Origin: Salibacter halophilus
GTDB lineage: Bacteria; Bacteroidota; Bacteroidia; Flavobacteriales_G; Salibacteraceae
NCBI RefSeq assembly: GCF_008806325.1
Contig: NZ_WACR01000003.1
Location: forward strand, 124,001-188,000
Reading direction: 5' to 3'
DNA length: 64,000 nucleotides
In this document: positions 17,081 to 26,140 of the stretch, piece after piece
Numbering within the stretch: the stretch's first letter is position 1
Layout of the letters: the number at the start of each line of letters is the position of its first letter
Program-made: the position numbers and the translations under genes
The notes under the pieces: generated by a model
Told to the model about the DNA's origin: nothing
The model's database searches: none
The model's input: only the letters and a program-made list of their open reading frames with translations

Positions 17081-17653
17081 ATGATGAAGCAGCTTTTTTT
17101 ATATATTACAATTCTAATTTTTTATTTATCTCCGCTAGATAGTTTTACTCAAAATGAAGATAAACAGATGGTATCCATATATGAATATAATTCAACATGG
17201 TTAGATTCTATTTATAATCATCTTGTAGATTCTTTGAATCAAAAATTTTCTTGCAATAAGCCATATTTACTTCGTATTAGTTTCTTTGAATCAGGAAATG
17301 ACATAGAAATTATTTTATCTTCCTCAAACCATAAAGTTTTATCAGATTATCGTTACTTAGTCAAAGATTTCAATCTTTTTAAATTGAATGGAACATATGT
17401 TTCTTTTAATAAGGGTTTTATTGAAAAATTAGAATTATTTGGAGAATTAGAGTTTAATAAAAAAATGGCATTAGATAGTTTATTAAGATTAAATAATAGT
17501 AGTTCTAATTGTATCGAGGTCTTTAAGGAAGGAGAATCCTTTTACTTATATTATTCAATTCTCTATTTAAGTTCAAATAGTAACATCACTTACGTAAATT
17601 ATGAAGACTTTATAGAATACGGTGATTACTTTCACGAAAAAGAAAAGAGGTAA
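17081..17653 (+). CDS. Small exported protein of unknown function
   Basis: 190 residues with an N-terminal signal peptide (LFLYITILIFYLSPLDSF, cut probably near SFTQ). The mature protein is rich in Ser, Asn, Tyr and Leu, with one predicted alpha/beta mix and no recognised domain. Codons are strongly A/T biased compared with the flanking M13 gene, which suggests recent acquisition. It is the first member of the AT-rich small-gene island. Confidence 0.6.
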   Translation: MMKQLFLYITILIFYLSPLDSFTQNEDKQMVSIYEYNSTWLDSIYNHLVDSLNQKFSCNKPYLLRISFFESGNDIEIILSSSNHKVLSDYRYLVKDFNLFKLNGTYVSFNKGFIEKLELFGELEFNKKMALDSLLRLNNSSSNCIEVFKEGESFYLYYSILYLSSNSNITYVNYEDFIEYGDYFHEKEKR

Positions 17654-17966
17654 TGTGAATAATGTCTTAAAACATGTTGGAATTCCTGTATTACCTTGCT
17701 TTTACACAAACCGAGCTTTAACAATCAACAAAGATAATTCATCCATCTTTTTGAATTGAACATACTAAAATTCATACTTTTACAAACAGACATGACTTGA
17801 ACTCAATAACTGTCTTTTATTAAATTGATTATAAGCTACGCGATACAATCATAGGGCAGCTGGGGATTTAAACATTTAAAGGATTTGATAAACACGTGAA
17901 AATGTAAATTCAGAAGGTGCTGAAGTAGACTGACAAGATGTTAATAATACTAGTAAACAATAATAT
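17654..17966. other. Spacer between small genes (no gene)
   Basis: This 313-bp gap holds the GTTGG core (17676-17680) shortly after the preceding stop, a TTCATACTTTTAC box (about 17770) like the TTTCATATTTTTAT of the other spacers, and the 40-bp repeat at 17824-17863. I see no ORF of convincing length and no RNA gene. Confidence 0.5.
17824..17863 (+). repeat. Spacer repeat, copy 2
   Basis: Diverged copy of 16976-17016: it shares ATTGATTATA, GATACAATC and GGGCAGC in the same order. It stands about 100 bp before the second small gene. Confidence 0.5.
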
Positions 17967-18548
17967 ATGAAAATATTGATTGTAGTAGCTGATGTTATAC
18001 TATTGTTTATAGGAGTAAGCTGTTATAATGATTCATGTTTTTCAACATTTGACAAGATGCTTGTTGAAAATAGCTTTCTTAAAATTGATAAGTCTTGTGA
18101 TACTTTAAGTTTAATAAATCACCTTTTAACAGAATATAGTACTGATTCCTCATCTACAGAGTGTTTAGAACAATATTTATATGATGCTGAAAGTCGAGAT
18201 GAAATCTCTATTAGGGATGAAGCATTAAATTATTCGAGATTGCCTATTCGACAAAAAAGGTTTTTCATATTATTTAATATTCATCAAGTACTTTTTTTAA
18301 ATAATCAAGAGAAGTTTGAGTTTATTTATATAGCTAAAAATGATTTTAAGATAACAGGCGGAATAGGAAGAATTAATATAGAAAAAAAATATTTAAACGA
18401 AATAGTTGCTTCATATAAGGAATGGGTATCAAAATTGAATCATAAAGGATTGAAACGTGCTCGCCAGATTAATTTGACTCCACTGAAAGGTGAAGAATAT
18501 AATTGGAAGCTAGTTCCTAAAGAAGAATATAACTTTCCTTTTGACTAG
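17967..18548 (+). CDS. Small lipoprotein-like protein of unknown function
   Basis: 193 residues. The N-terminus looks like a lipoprotein signal (LLFIGVSC, cysteine near residue 19) but lacks several basic residues. The mature part shows QKRFFILFNIHQVLFL and a C-terminal segment RARQINLTPLKGEEYNWK that fits a folded alpha/beta domain. No family recognised. A/T-biased codons, second member of the island. Confidence 0.6.
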   Translation: MKILIVVADVILLFIGVSCYNDSCFSTFDKMLVENSFLKIDKSCDTLSLINHLLTEYSTDSSSTECLEQYLYDAESRDEISIRDEALNYSRLPIRQKRFFILFNIHQVLFLNNQEKFEFIYIAKNDFKITGGIGRINIEKKYLNEIVASYKEWVSKLNHKGLKRARQINLTPLKGEEYNWKLVPKEEYNFPFD

Positions 18549-18632
18549 TAATGCATCAAATATGTTGGAAACATACACGTATCGGTAATGTACCAAACAT
18601 TTTGGTAGCCATGTTTACTCTTGAATTTTTGA

Positions 18633-18662
18633 TTGCTACTTCCACGCTAATACTTAAATAAA
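18633..18662. repeat. Spacer repeat TTGCTACTTCCACG, copy 1
   Basis: The first 14 bases are identical to 19288-19301 and the next 15 are nearly so (TAATACT-AAATAA). It lies in the spacer after the second small gene, at a place matching that of copy 2 after the third. Confidence 0.55.
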
Positions 18663-18780
18663 CTATCCGGTTGAATGGAGTCCTTTTGAATAATACTCAT
18701 TTAATTTCATATTTTTATAGAAATCAATGAATTAATTAGGGAAGTTGAATGTGGTATCAGGAAAAAAATCTATTTTAAGG

Positions 18781-19227
18781 ATGAAGAATAGTTTTTATAT
18801 TTTGATAATACTGCTATTTACCTTTTCGTGCAAGAGTTCTAACAAAAGCTTAGATGAAGAAAATAGGTATGGAGTTAATATCATGGATACCTCACTTTAT
18901 GGAGAATGGATTAATATTTCTAAAAAAGTTAAGGGGTATTGTGGAGGTTTAAATAGATATGAAGTATTAGAAATAAGTAGAAGTGGTAGAATACAAGTTA
19001 CTGACTCATTAGGCAATATGTATACAGAAGATATTTGGTCAATAAAGGATACATTAGACCAGTATAATTCTTTTGTCAAAGGGCTTCACTTAAGTGGAGG
19101 ACATGTTTATTTGTATAGGATTAATAATGATTCGCTGTTTCTTATTGATGAATTAATGCTAGCTTATAAAGACTTTATTAATGTGAAAGAATATGAAACT
19201 TGTATCTTTTATCACAAGAGTGAATAA
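18781..19227 (+). CDS. Small lipoprotein of unknown function
   Basis: 148 residues from the ATG at 18781; a TTG 12 codons upstream would also keep the frame but adds nothing signal-like. Clear lipoprotein signal: KNSFYILIILLFTFSC with cysteine near residue 17. The mature part starts with a linker and then a lipocalin-like pattern (GEWINISKK, ... RYEVLEISRSGRIQV, ... LYRINNDSLFLI) often seen in small lipocalin-type Bacteroidota lipoproteins. Third member of the AT-rich island. Confidence 0.65.
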   Translation: MKNSFYILIILLFTFSCKSSNKSLDEENRYGVNIMDTSLYGEWINISKKVKGYCGGLNRYEVLEISRSGRIQVTDSLGNMYTEDIWSIKDTLDQYNSFVKGLHLSGGHVYLYRINNDSLFLIDELMLAYKDFINVKEYETCIFYHKSE

Positions 19228-19287
19228 ATTAGTATTATCGAAAACGTGTTGGTGAAAATAAGTATTGTATCATGCATGTTGATAGCC

Positions 19288-19316
19288 TTGCTACTTCCAC
19301 GTAAATACTGAAATAA
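19288..19316. repeat. Spacer repeat TTGCTACTTCCACG, copy 2
   Basis: Matches 18633-18662 (14 bases identical, the rest similar). Located about 60 bp after the third small gene. The upstream GTTGG core at 19248 is in the same relative order. Confidence 0.55.
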
Positions 19317-19388
19317 TTTTCCTTTGAAATTGAGTTCTTTAAATTTTAAAAATGGATGTTATCGCTAGGGTAATTTAATTCTCCTCAA

Positions 19389-19424
19389 ATAAAAAACTCC
19401 CCTGAAAACTTTCAGAGGAGTTAG
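19389..19424 (-). terminator. Terminator of the T9SS protein gene at 19451
   Basis: AACTCCCCTG / CAGAGGAGTT form a 10-bp stem with one mismatch around GAAAACTTT-like loop bases. On the minus strand the stem is followed by TTTTTTATTTG. It could work both ways. A copy of GGTCAGADCC (19424-19433) touches it. Confidence 0.75.
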
Positions 19425-19450
19425 GTTCTGACCGTAAAAAAATCAATTAG

Positions 19451-21211
19451 TTATCGTTTAACCAATCGAATGGTCTGACTTTCATTGTTATCTGATGAAA
19501 TCGTGCAGAAGTAAAATCCGGCACTGCCTTCTAATTGAAGTGTGATAAAACGGCTATTGTTCAGCGTCTGTTGTTGTATTACCTGTCCGCTAATATTCGT
19601 GATTGTTATAGAAATATTTTGCAGTTCTTTTTCAAATTCCAGTGTAACTTCTCCCTGAGTTGGGTTTGGATAAACCGAATACATTGAAGAGTTAGAGTTT
19701 GTATTGAAGATTCCTGTTCCAATAACGGCTTCGCAACTTGAAGTATCTATACACCCATCAGTACTTTCAACAATCACAGCGTATTCACTACTTGAGGTTG
19801 CAGTAAATGACTGAGAAGTCTCATCAGAGAGCAGGGAATTATCGCTGCAATCGATCCATTGATAGCTCGCTACAGTTTGATTTGCATTTGCTTCAAGAGT
19901 AGAGTTTGTTGTACTTAAAGTGACATCAACCGCATTGATGGTTAAATCTAATGTTATAATTGAATCACACCCAGCAGCATTGACCAGAGTGTCAGTAGCC
20001 GTATTGTTAGAAGTAGTATAAGTATTTCCATCTATCCAGGTGTAACTGTCACAAGCTGTTTGCACATCGGTGAAAGATGTTGAGTTTAAAATAGTTAAAT
20101 CTAAAGTAACGATAGAATCGCATCCTGCAGCATTAACTATGGTATCAGTGGCCGAATTGTTGGAAGTAGTGTAAGTATTTCCATCTATCCAGGTGTAACT
20201 ATTACAAGCTGTTTGAACATCGGTGAAAGATGTTGAATTTAAAATTGTCAAATCTAATGTTATTACAGAGTCACAACCACTTGCATTTGTATAGGTATAC
20301 GTTGCCGTATTATTATTGCTCGAATAGGTGTTTCCATCAATCCAGGTATAACTTTCACATGCAGAAACCACATCAGTAGTCGCATCACTGTTGTTTACTG
20401 TTAGATTAATTGTAATAATACTGTCGCAACCAATCGAATTCGGAATAGTATCCAGGTGTGTACCCGAGTTATTAATTACAGCACCGGAAGGTGCCATATA
20501 ACTGTCACAAGTTGTAGGCGTGATAGATGAAGAAGTGTTGTTGCATTGTAACTTACCGCTGAGTAGAACATTATCGATTAACCAGGAATCAGATGATGAG
20601 CTCGAACGAGGTGTTATTCTGGCAGCAATTTGTGAAACACTACCGGGGAAACCAATTTGAACAAAACTAATTCCCTGAGTCATTTGCAGTCCACTACTTG
20701 TTGGTTGAAAAACGACTTCAGTGGCAGGGAGATAATCTACAACGGCACTCCCAGAAGCTGAATAAGGCCAGTAAGAGTTGTTTGAAGTAGCACCTCTAAC
20801 TCGTATTCTAGAAGTGAACGTTGTGCCACCGTCTGTGCTGTATTCAACAAGTACGTAATCCAAATTATCTGGTCCACCACCTGAACCATTGAGGTTCATT
20901 GCAGACAGCTGAAAACTGATAAAAACTGAATCGTAGCCACCTGGAATTGAAGTATTGTTAAAGGTTACCGTGTTTCCACTGGAAACAGAGGAAACATGCC
21001 AGGCTGTAGAGCCGGAAATACCTAATGGAGTGCCGGGAATGCTGGTTGCTGAGGAAGCAAACCCACTTTGTGTTCCTGCAAGAGAGCCTGTATAATTCCA
21101 GGTAGGTAATCCGCCATCAAAATCCTGAATAGCGATTGTGTCAATATTACTCTGTGAAAAAGCTGAGAAGTAGAGTAAAACGGTCATTGAAAATAGTAAT
21201 AGTTTTTTCAT
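19451..21211 (-). CDS. T9SS-secreted surface protein with four CDSY repeats
   Basis: 586 residues: signal peptide (1-20), a beta-sandwich of about 200 residues (22-220) like those of MAM/carbohydrate-binding type, then four tandem repeats of about 51 residues (224-428) with the pattern CxSYTWIDGNTY...GCDSIITLDLT, an Ig-like segment, and a T9SS type A sorting domain at the end (SVYPNPTQGEVTLEF ... RLVKR). Secreted through the outer membrane by the type IX system and likely attached to the surface. Ligand unknown. It is followed by a terminator at 19389. Confidence 0.85.
   Translation of the reverse strand: MKKLLLFSMTVLLYFSAFSQSNIDTIAIQDFDGGLPTWNYTGSLAGTQSGFASSATSIPGTPLGISGSTAWHVSSVSSGNTVTFNNTSIPGGYDSVFISFQLSAMNLNGSGGGPDNLDYVLVEYSTDGGTTFTSRIRVRGATSNNSYWPYSASGSAVVDYLPATEVVFQPTSSGLQMTQGISFVQIGFPGSVSQIAARITPRSSSSSDSWLIDNVLLSGKLQCNNTSSSITPTTCDSYMAPSGAVINNSGTHLDTIPNSIGCDSIITINLTVNNSDATTDVVSACESYTWIDGNTYSSNNNTATYTYTNASGCDSVITLDLTILNSTSFTDVQTACNSYTWIDGNTYTTSNNSATDTIVNAAGCDSIVTLDLTILNSTSFTDVQTACDSYTWIDGNTYTTSNNTATDTLVNAAGCDSIITLDLTINAVDVTLSTTNSTLEANANQTVASYQWIDCSDNSLLSDETSQSFTATSSSEYAVIVESTDGCIDTSSCEAVIGTGIFNTNSNSSMYSVYPNPTQGEVTLEFEKELQNISITITNISGQVIQQQTLNNSRFITLQLEGSAGFYFCTISSDNNESQTIRLVKR
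19928..20542 (-). repeat. Tandem repeats of about 153 bp inside the T9SS gene
   Basis: Four consecutive units code for about 51 residues each. The two central ones are nearly identical at DNA level, which indicates recent duplication; the first unit (in protein order) is clearly diverged. Each unit has two cysteines in fixed positions (TAC.SYTW and GCDS). Confidence 0.85.
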
Positions 21212-21441
21212 TTGTTTGATTTTATTTGACAGTAAAGATACTCTATTTTACAAATAAGTTTCACTTTTAAAAAAGCTGAAGTACTGATAGCCAGAATAGT
21301 ATTATTCACGAATTGCTATAGAATTGAACATGTATTTTTTTGGTCAGAGCCAGAAGCCTGATCAAATCGTTAAACTACCATAATCGAACAGCTTTTTGTA
21401 TCTTTCGTGAAGAACAGAACAACCAAAACACGAGATAAATT

Positions 21442-21747
21442 ATGCCCAATAGAAGTTTTGATACACTCCGCGATGCGGTAGATACATTGACGAAAGAAGG
21501 TTACAAAGACGATTTCAAAGCTGAGGATGAATCGATCAGAGCCATTTATTCCAAGAAAAGCTACAGTCCTGGTGATTTAAAAATAATAGAGGTGTGCAGG
21601 TTTGAAGGCGAATCAAATCCGTCAGACTCAACAGAGGTCTTTGCAATTGAAGCCAATGACGGAACTAAAGGAACACTGGTGATGTCTTACAGTGCAGCTC
21701 ATTCTCAGGATGTTGAATTGATTACGCAGTTGAAGAAGGCGCAGTAG
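21442..21747 (+). CDS. Conserved small protein (often misnamed PRPP synthetase)
   Basis: 101 residues, soluble. The pattern LRDAVDTLTKEGYKDDF, then ICRFEGxSNP-like (VCRFEGESNPSDST) and YAIEANDGTKGTLV-like (AIEANDGTKGTLVMSY) belongs to a small family that is very common in Bacteroidota and is often labelled phosphoribosylpyrophosphate synthetase in databases; it has none of the PRPP synthetase motifs. Function unknown. A copy of the GGTCAGADCC word lies 90 bp upstream in the intergenic DNA. Confidence 0.75.
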   Translation: MPNRSFDTLRDAVDTLTKEGYKDDFKAEDESIRAIYSKKSYSPGDLKIIEVCRFEGESNPSDSTEVFAIEANDGTKGTLVMSYSAAHSQDVELITQLKKAQ

Positions 21748-21762
21748 GAGATACTAGTAATT

Positions 21763-22183
21763 ATGAGAATAATTAATTCAATATTGCTATTCTTTTTTGC
21801 GTCTACCTTTTGCCACTCTCAAATTAACTATGATGATATTGACCATGATACACTTCATGTAAGTTACGGAGATACTAATTACATGAAAAAAATAGCACCA
21901 GTAGGCGAAAAGTATAGATTAAAGTCAAAGGTGCCTTATAAAGTATGGTGTGATAATAATTGATTTTACAAATTCTGACAGAGTTATTATTTCACATATT
22001 CAAGATTCATTATTGAATGGTCCCCATTTCGATTATGATTCTACATATTATAAGTATGGCTCATATTTGAATGGAGAGCAATATGGAATTTTTGTAGAAA
22101 AGCTATTAATCGAGGATGAGTGGTATTACAATATAAACCATTTTGAAGGCTATGATCAAAAATACATTCAAGTTGAATGGTGA
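21763..22183 (+). pseudogene. Small exported protein gene split by a frameshift
   Basis: The first frame (21763-21963) has a signal peptide (SILLFFFASTFCHSQ) and ends early at KVWCDNN. A second frame (from about 21950) continues with IDFTNSDRVI and ends with GSYLNGEQYGIFVEKLL, a pattern like the YwqK/MORN-type antitoxin-like proteins. The two overlap at the AT-rich GATAATAATTG, where one inserted or lost base would join them into a protein of about 140 residues. It could be a real disruption or a sequencing error. The 3' end lies 6 bp from the convergent regulator gene. Confidence 0.6.
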
Positions 22184-22189
22184 TTATTT

Positions 22190-23935
22190 TCAAATAACCT
22201 GCACAATCTCAATCAAATCATTTTGATCTTCAATAGTCAGTTTCTTGCGGATACGGAGCATTGTCTTTCTTACTGAATTAGGAGAAATACCTAGCATACT
22301 GGCCATTTCAGAAACTGATAGATCTAGTTTTAAAAGAACAAACACTCTTGTTTCTGCAAACGTGAGCTCAGGATACTTGCTTTTTAAACGTTTTAAATAT
22401 CCTTTATGTACTTTATCAAATAGGTGTTTGAACTCATCCCAGTCTTCATTTGTCAGAAGCGTGTATTCGATTAACTGCTCTTTTATTTCCTCTTTTTTAG
22501 AGTCTAGCTCTGTTCCCTGTTCGTGTTTTAAAGTTTCAAGATCGTTATTGAATTTTTCGATCAGTGCATTTTTCTCCTTGATATTCAGTATGTATTTACC
22601 CAATCTGTGTTGGGCGTTGCTTAGTTCTTCTTCAGTGTATTTTTGGCTCAGCAAAAGAACTTCCTTCTCTTTGTTCCTCTTGAGTTTGTATTGCCGGTAG
22701 AGTATGAGTAGAAGTAAAATCGTACTTACCGCAACCATAATCAAAGTGTTTCTGACAAAGATGTCTTTCTTGTATTCAGTGTCTAAAACTTTGAGTTCAG
22801 CGAGGTGTTTTTCTGTATTGATTTTTTGTTCAGCTCGTTTAGCTACAGTGATATCATTTGCACGTAGCGCACTGTCCCTGTATATGACAAAGGAGTCTTG
22901 ATAAGATAAGGCTTTTTTAAAGTTTTTTTCCTTGCGAAATAAATTCGATTTTGCTCTAAAATAGTCGCTTATAACCATATAGCTGTCATCGAAAATTGGA
23001 AGACTATCAACTTTTCGAAGATAATAGTGAGCCCTGGTGTAGTTTTTCTTATTTATCTCTATTTGAGCTAGAATGTTGCCAGAGTTAGCAGCACTGTTGT
23101 ACTGTTCTGTTTCCTGTGAATAAATAAAATCAACTTGTATTAGAGAATCAGCTTTAACCAGGTTTGAGTCTTTGTAGTACTCCATTCCTAAGTTACCTGA
23201 TAAAATACCAATCCAGGCAGTATCAGCATTTTCCTTTGCGACATTTAAAGCGTGAGTCAGATACTCAATTGTGCAGTCTTTCTTTTGATCTCTACAAACA
23301 AGAGCGAGATTGTTGTAGATATTAATTTCATTGCGAAATGAAGTAAATGGGTAGTCAAGTGCTTTAGTCAAATAATGTTCAGATTTACCGTAATCCTGAA
23401 ATCTATAATAGGCATAAGAAATCGATTCCAGGAACTCATTTATTTCACGGTAGTTTTCATAACCCAGCTTTTGAAGTTCTTTATCAGCTCTCAGAAGGTA
23501 TTCAAATGCCTTAGGATAATTTCCTGTGTGCAGGTAGCGCTCTCCGAACCAAATCAGGATATCACATTTCTGTTCCAAATAATTTTTTGAATTGAAATAA
23601 TCAAGTACGCGTTCAAGCTTGATTAAGGCTATATCACACTCTTTATTCTTACAATAAAACTCCGTTTCTTTCCTGGTGATTATTGACCATAAATCAGGAT
23701 CCTCTCTATATTTTTTTAAGGAATTAAAAATACTTTTCCCCTCATTGTAAGGAAGGTCAATAATGATACTGTCGTAAAGCTGAGCAAATGCCTGAGGTTT
23801 AGCACTCGCTTCTTTTGAAGATAAATAATTTAATACATCGTCATGGTCAGATCCAGCATAAGTATTCCGGTTTGCAATTGTTAACAGTGATATTATTAGT
23901 AGAGTTTTCCAAAATAAAAATGATTTCAAATTCAC
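22190..23935 (-). CDS. TPR membrane regulator with C-terminal LuxR-like HTH
   Basis: 581 residues: signal/anchor (about 8-27), TPR repeats in the periplasmic part (about 60-370), one membrane helix (about 395-412), a coiled coil (420-500), and a LuxR/GerE-like HTH at the end (LTFAETRVFVLLKLDLSVSE, then MLGISPNSVRKTMLRIRKKL). This architecture is frequent in Bacteroidota and is thought to pass signals from the periplasm to DNA without phosphorylation. It stands next to the run of T9SS surface-protein genes and may regulate them; that link is inferred from position only. Confidence 0.82.
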   Translation of the reverse strand: MNLKSFLFWKTLLIISLLTIANRNTYAGSDHDDVLNYLSSKEASAKPQAFAQLYDSIIIDLPYNEGKSIFNSLKKYREDPDLWSIITRKETEFYCKNKECDIALIKLERVLDYFNSKNYLEQKCDILIWFGERYLHTGNYPKAFEYLLRADKELQKLGYENYREINEFLESISYAYYRFQDYGKSEHYLTKALDYPFTSFRNEINIYNNLALVCRDQKKDCTIEYLTHALNVAKENADTAWIGILSGNLGMEYYKDSNLVKADSLIQVDFIYSQETEQYNSAANSGNILAQIEINKKNYTRAHYYLRKVDSLPIFDDSYMVISDYFRAKSNLFRKEKNFKKALSYQDSFVIYRDSALRANDITVAKRAEQKINTEKHLAELKVLDTEYKKDIFVRNTLIMVAVSTILLLLILYRQYKLKRNKEKEVLLLSQKYTEEELSNAQHRLGKYILNIKEKNALIEKFNNDLETLKHEQGTELDSKKEEIKEQLIEYTLLTNEDWDEFKHLFDKVHKGYLKRLKSKYPELTFAETRVFVLLKLDLSVSEMASMLGISPNSVRKTMLRIRKKLTIEDQNDLIEIVQVI

Positions 23936-24034
23936 AGTTCTGGGGCTTAATTTGCTGAATTATCAGCTTTAGATGTTCTTCGATAGTACCGTAAAAATAG
24001 AAAAACCATTTCACTGAATCAATTAATTGATTTT

Positions 24035-26053
24035 TTAATCTAAAAGTGTGACACTCCCTGACTCATTTATACTTGATGATGTAAAGCCGTTACTAAATGT
24101 CAGTTTCCAGAAATATGTACCGCTATCACATTTACCGGATTTATTTGTTCCGTCCCATTTCTCACCAGCTTCATTTGATTCCCAAACTAATCTTCCCCAA
24201 CGGTTGAAAACCTGTAGCTTAAACCCTGTAAGTGAACAGCTACCTGATTGATCGACAAAATAAAACTCGTCATTCATTCCATCTCCGTTAGGGGTGAAGA
24301 CGTTAGGAACTTTCCACTCACAATTACAAGTGTCATTTATGTTGACATATACATTCAATGTATCAGAGTAACAATCGCCAACATTCGCGTAATATCTGTA
24401 CTCTGTAGTAGTATCAACTGATGAAATGTATTGTTCTCCATTGAGCATTGATGGGAGCCAGGTGATCGTTGCATCAGAAAGATTAGAACTCGTACTTATG
24501 ACGAATTCTTCACCCGGACATGTTGTTACGCCTGAAGCTCTGTTTATATCAGGAATTTCCTGAATTGAAATACTGGTTGAATCCGGTTCTGACCAACAAT
24601 TGTTTTTTTCTACAGTAACACTTACTGTAGTATCATAAGTTGGTTTTAATGTTATCTTATTTGTGTCAATCAACAAGCCTGTCCAGTGATAAGTTGGATT
24701 TGCTACATCTGAAGTAGCTGTAACGGAAACGGAGTCGCCATAGCAGATTTTGCTTACTGGCTCAAGCTCAACATTTGGAATTGGATTGACCGTAATTGCG
24801 ACACTGTCTGTATCAGAACAACCTAGAGCATTTGAGGCTAAAATAGAGTATGTAGTCGTTGAAGATGGAGAAACATCCAGGTTCTGATCAGTTGAGCCTC
24901 CTGGTTCCCAATGAAAGTTTATATTATTTGAGTTTGATGTGAATCCAATTGATGCAGTGTCACCATTACAAATAGTATCATCTCCAAATGCTTCAATAAC
25001 TAATTGAGGAAGTACTGTTATTTGCGATTGTTTAACTGAGGAGTTACAATTTGCAGGTGAAGTGGCTATTGCAGAAACAGTCGTGTTGGAGGTGGGACTG
25101 AGATCTAAAGTATCACCTGTAATAGCTCCGGGGTACCATGTTATTGTTGAGCCTGGTATATCTGCTGTCCCGGTAATTTGAATGTCTTGCCCTTCACAGA
25201 TTGAGTCCGGGCCGTTTAGCGTGAGGTTGGGAGAGGGGGGATAACTTACATTTATTGTGTCTGTGTAGTAACAAACATCAGAAAAAGTAATGTCATCTAA
25301 TGCAAAATCATTTCCTGTAGGAGCTGTGTTTTGGTTAACGATTGCTATAGTTGCTGATGTACTGGTACCTGAATTCCAGGTAACAGCAAACTCTTCCCAG
25401 TTGCAGGTATTTGAGCTTAAATTAAAATCGTTACCAATTTGATTTCCGTTAATAGAAAAAGATAGTTGAGCCGGATTACTCGCAATAACTGACATCCCCC
25501 ATGTACTGAAAGAATAATTTGTATTTGGTTGAACTGTAACCGTTTGTTCCCATATTTTTAAACCAGCAGTATCAGACCCGTTGACAATTAACATAGAACC
25601 TGATGAGTTTCCCTGGGTGTGATCAAAGCAACTTGGAAAGTTATTGTGAACTAAAGAGGTGTTGCTCGATACAGCGTATTCTCCTTCATTACTCAACAGA
25701 CCATAACTACCGCCAGTTCCGTAATTATAGTCACTGGTAAAACTGTTATTTCCGGCTGAAAAATCACCATTGACAACCAGGTTTGATAGAGTCTGCGTAG
25801 CTACGCAATAATATGTTCCTGCTTGCGATATGCTGATGCTGGAACTGGTAGCGTTAGTATTCCATTCATAAGTATCTAATCCTGAGGGAGCATTTAACGT
25901 CAGCGTTGCTCCACAATCCAATGTAGTATCATTTCCAAGATCAAAGTTTACATTACATTGAGCATCAACTTTTAAATTGATTATACAGCAAATAGTAGAT
26001 AGAATAATGTATTGTAAAACACTTAACTGAATACTTGAGAATTTATTAATCAT
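24035..26053 (-). CDS. Gliding-type (CHU_C) T9SS surface protein, paralogue A
   Basis: 672 residues: signal peptide (to about 31), a segment with LGNDTTLDCGATLTLNAPSG, a carbohydrate-binding-like beta-sandwich (about 92-262, VVNGDFSAGNNSFTSDY to FALDDITF), several Ig-like units with GDSVSVTATSD-type strands, and a type B sorting domain at the end (VPNVFTPNGDGMNDEF ... VFNRWGRLVWES). Exported by T9SS. The first 260 residues are about three-quarters identical to those of the 29405-31951 gene. A copy of GGTCAGADCC lies at 24585. Confidence 0.87.
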   Translation of the reverse strand: MINKFSSIQLSVLQYIILSTICCIINLKVDAQCNVNFDLGNDTTLDCGATLTLNAPSGLDTYEWNTNATSSSISISQAGTYYCVATQTLSNLVVNGDFSAGNNSFTSDYNYGTGGSYGLLSNEGEYAVSSNTSLVHNNFPSCFDHTQGNSSGSMLIVNGSDTAGLKIWEQTVTVQPNTNYSFSTWGMSVIASNPAQLSFSINGNQIGNDFNLSSNTCNWEEFAVTWNSGTSTSATIAIVNQNTAPTGNDFALDDITFSDVCYYTDTINVSYPPSPNLTLNGPDSICEGQDIQITGTADIPGSTITWYPGAITGDTLDLSPTSNTTVSAIATSPANCNSSVKQSQITVLPQLVIEAFGDDTICNGDTASIGFTSNSNNINFHWEPGGSTDQNLDVSPSSTTTYSILASNALGCSDTDSVAITVNPIPNVELEPVSKICYGDSVSVTATSDVANPTYHWTGLLIDTNKITLKPTYDTTVSVTVEKNNCWSEPDSTSISIQEIPDINRASGVTTCPGEEFVISTSSNLSDATITWLPSMLNGEQYISSVDTTTEYRYYANVGDCYSDTLNVYVNINDTCNCEWKVPNVFTPNGDGMNDEFYFVDQSGSCSLTGFKLQVFNRWGRLVWESNEAGEKWDGTNKSGKCDSGTYFWKLTFSNGFTSSSINESGSVTLLD

Positions 26054-26140
26054 GACACAACATTTAAAGGGTTATTTGAGCAGGATTAAAATAACAGCAG
26101 GCTATAAAAGCCTACTGTTATTGGTGTTCACGCAATTTAC

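Larger units (their letters stand above)
16853..19433. other. AT-rich island of small ORFs with similar spacers
   Basis: Between two copies of the GGTCAGADCC word (16853 and 19424) the DNA becomes very AT-rich and holds three short, mutually unrelated exported-protein genes, all on the plus strand. Each gene is followed, 16-23 bp after its stop, by a similar (A)TGTTGG core (GTTGG at 17676, 18564 and 19248). Spacers also share a 14-bp identical TTGCTACTTCCACG (18633, 19288), a TTTCATATTTTTAT box before genes one and three (16940s, 18706), and a 40-bp element before genes one and two (16976, 17824). Unlike genes inside like spacers suggest a cassette-type or recombination-exchanged array. No integrase gene is seen next to it. 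Confidence 0.55.

Noticed and set aside
16853-19433. Classical integron attC sites
   Set aside because: The GTTGG cores lack the full GTTRRRY/RYYYAAC pairing that I could trace, and no integron integrase is visible. I keep only a cassette-like interpretation.
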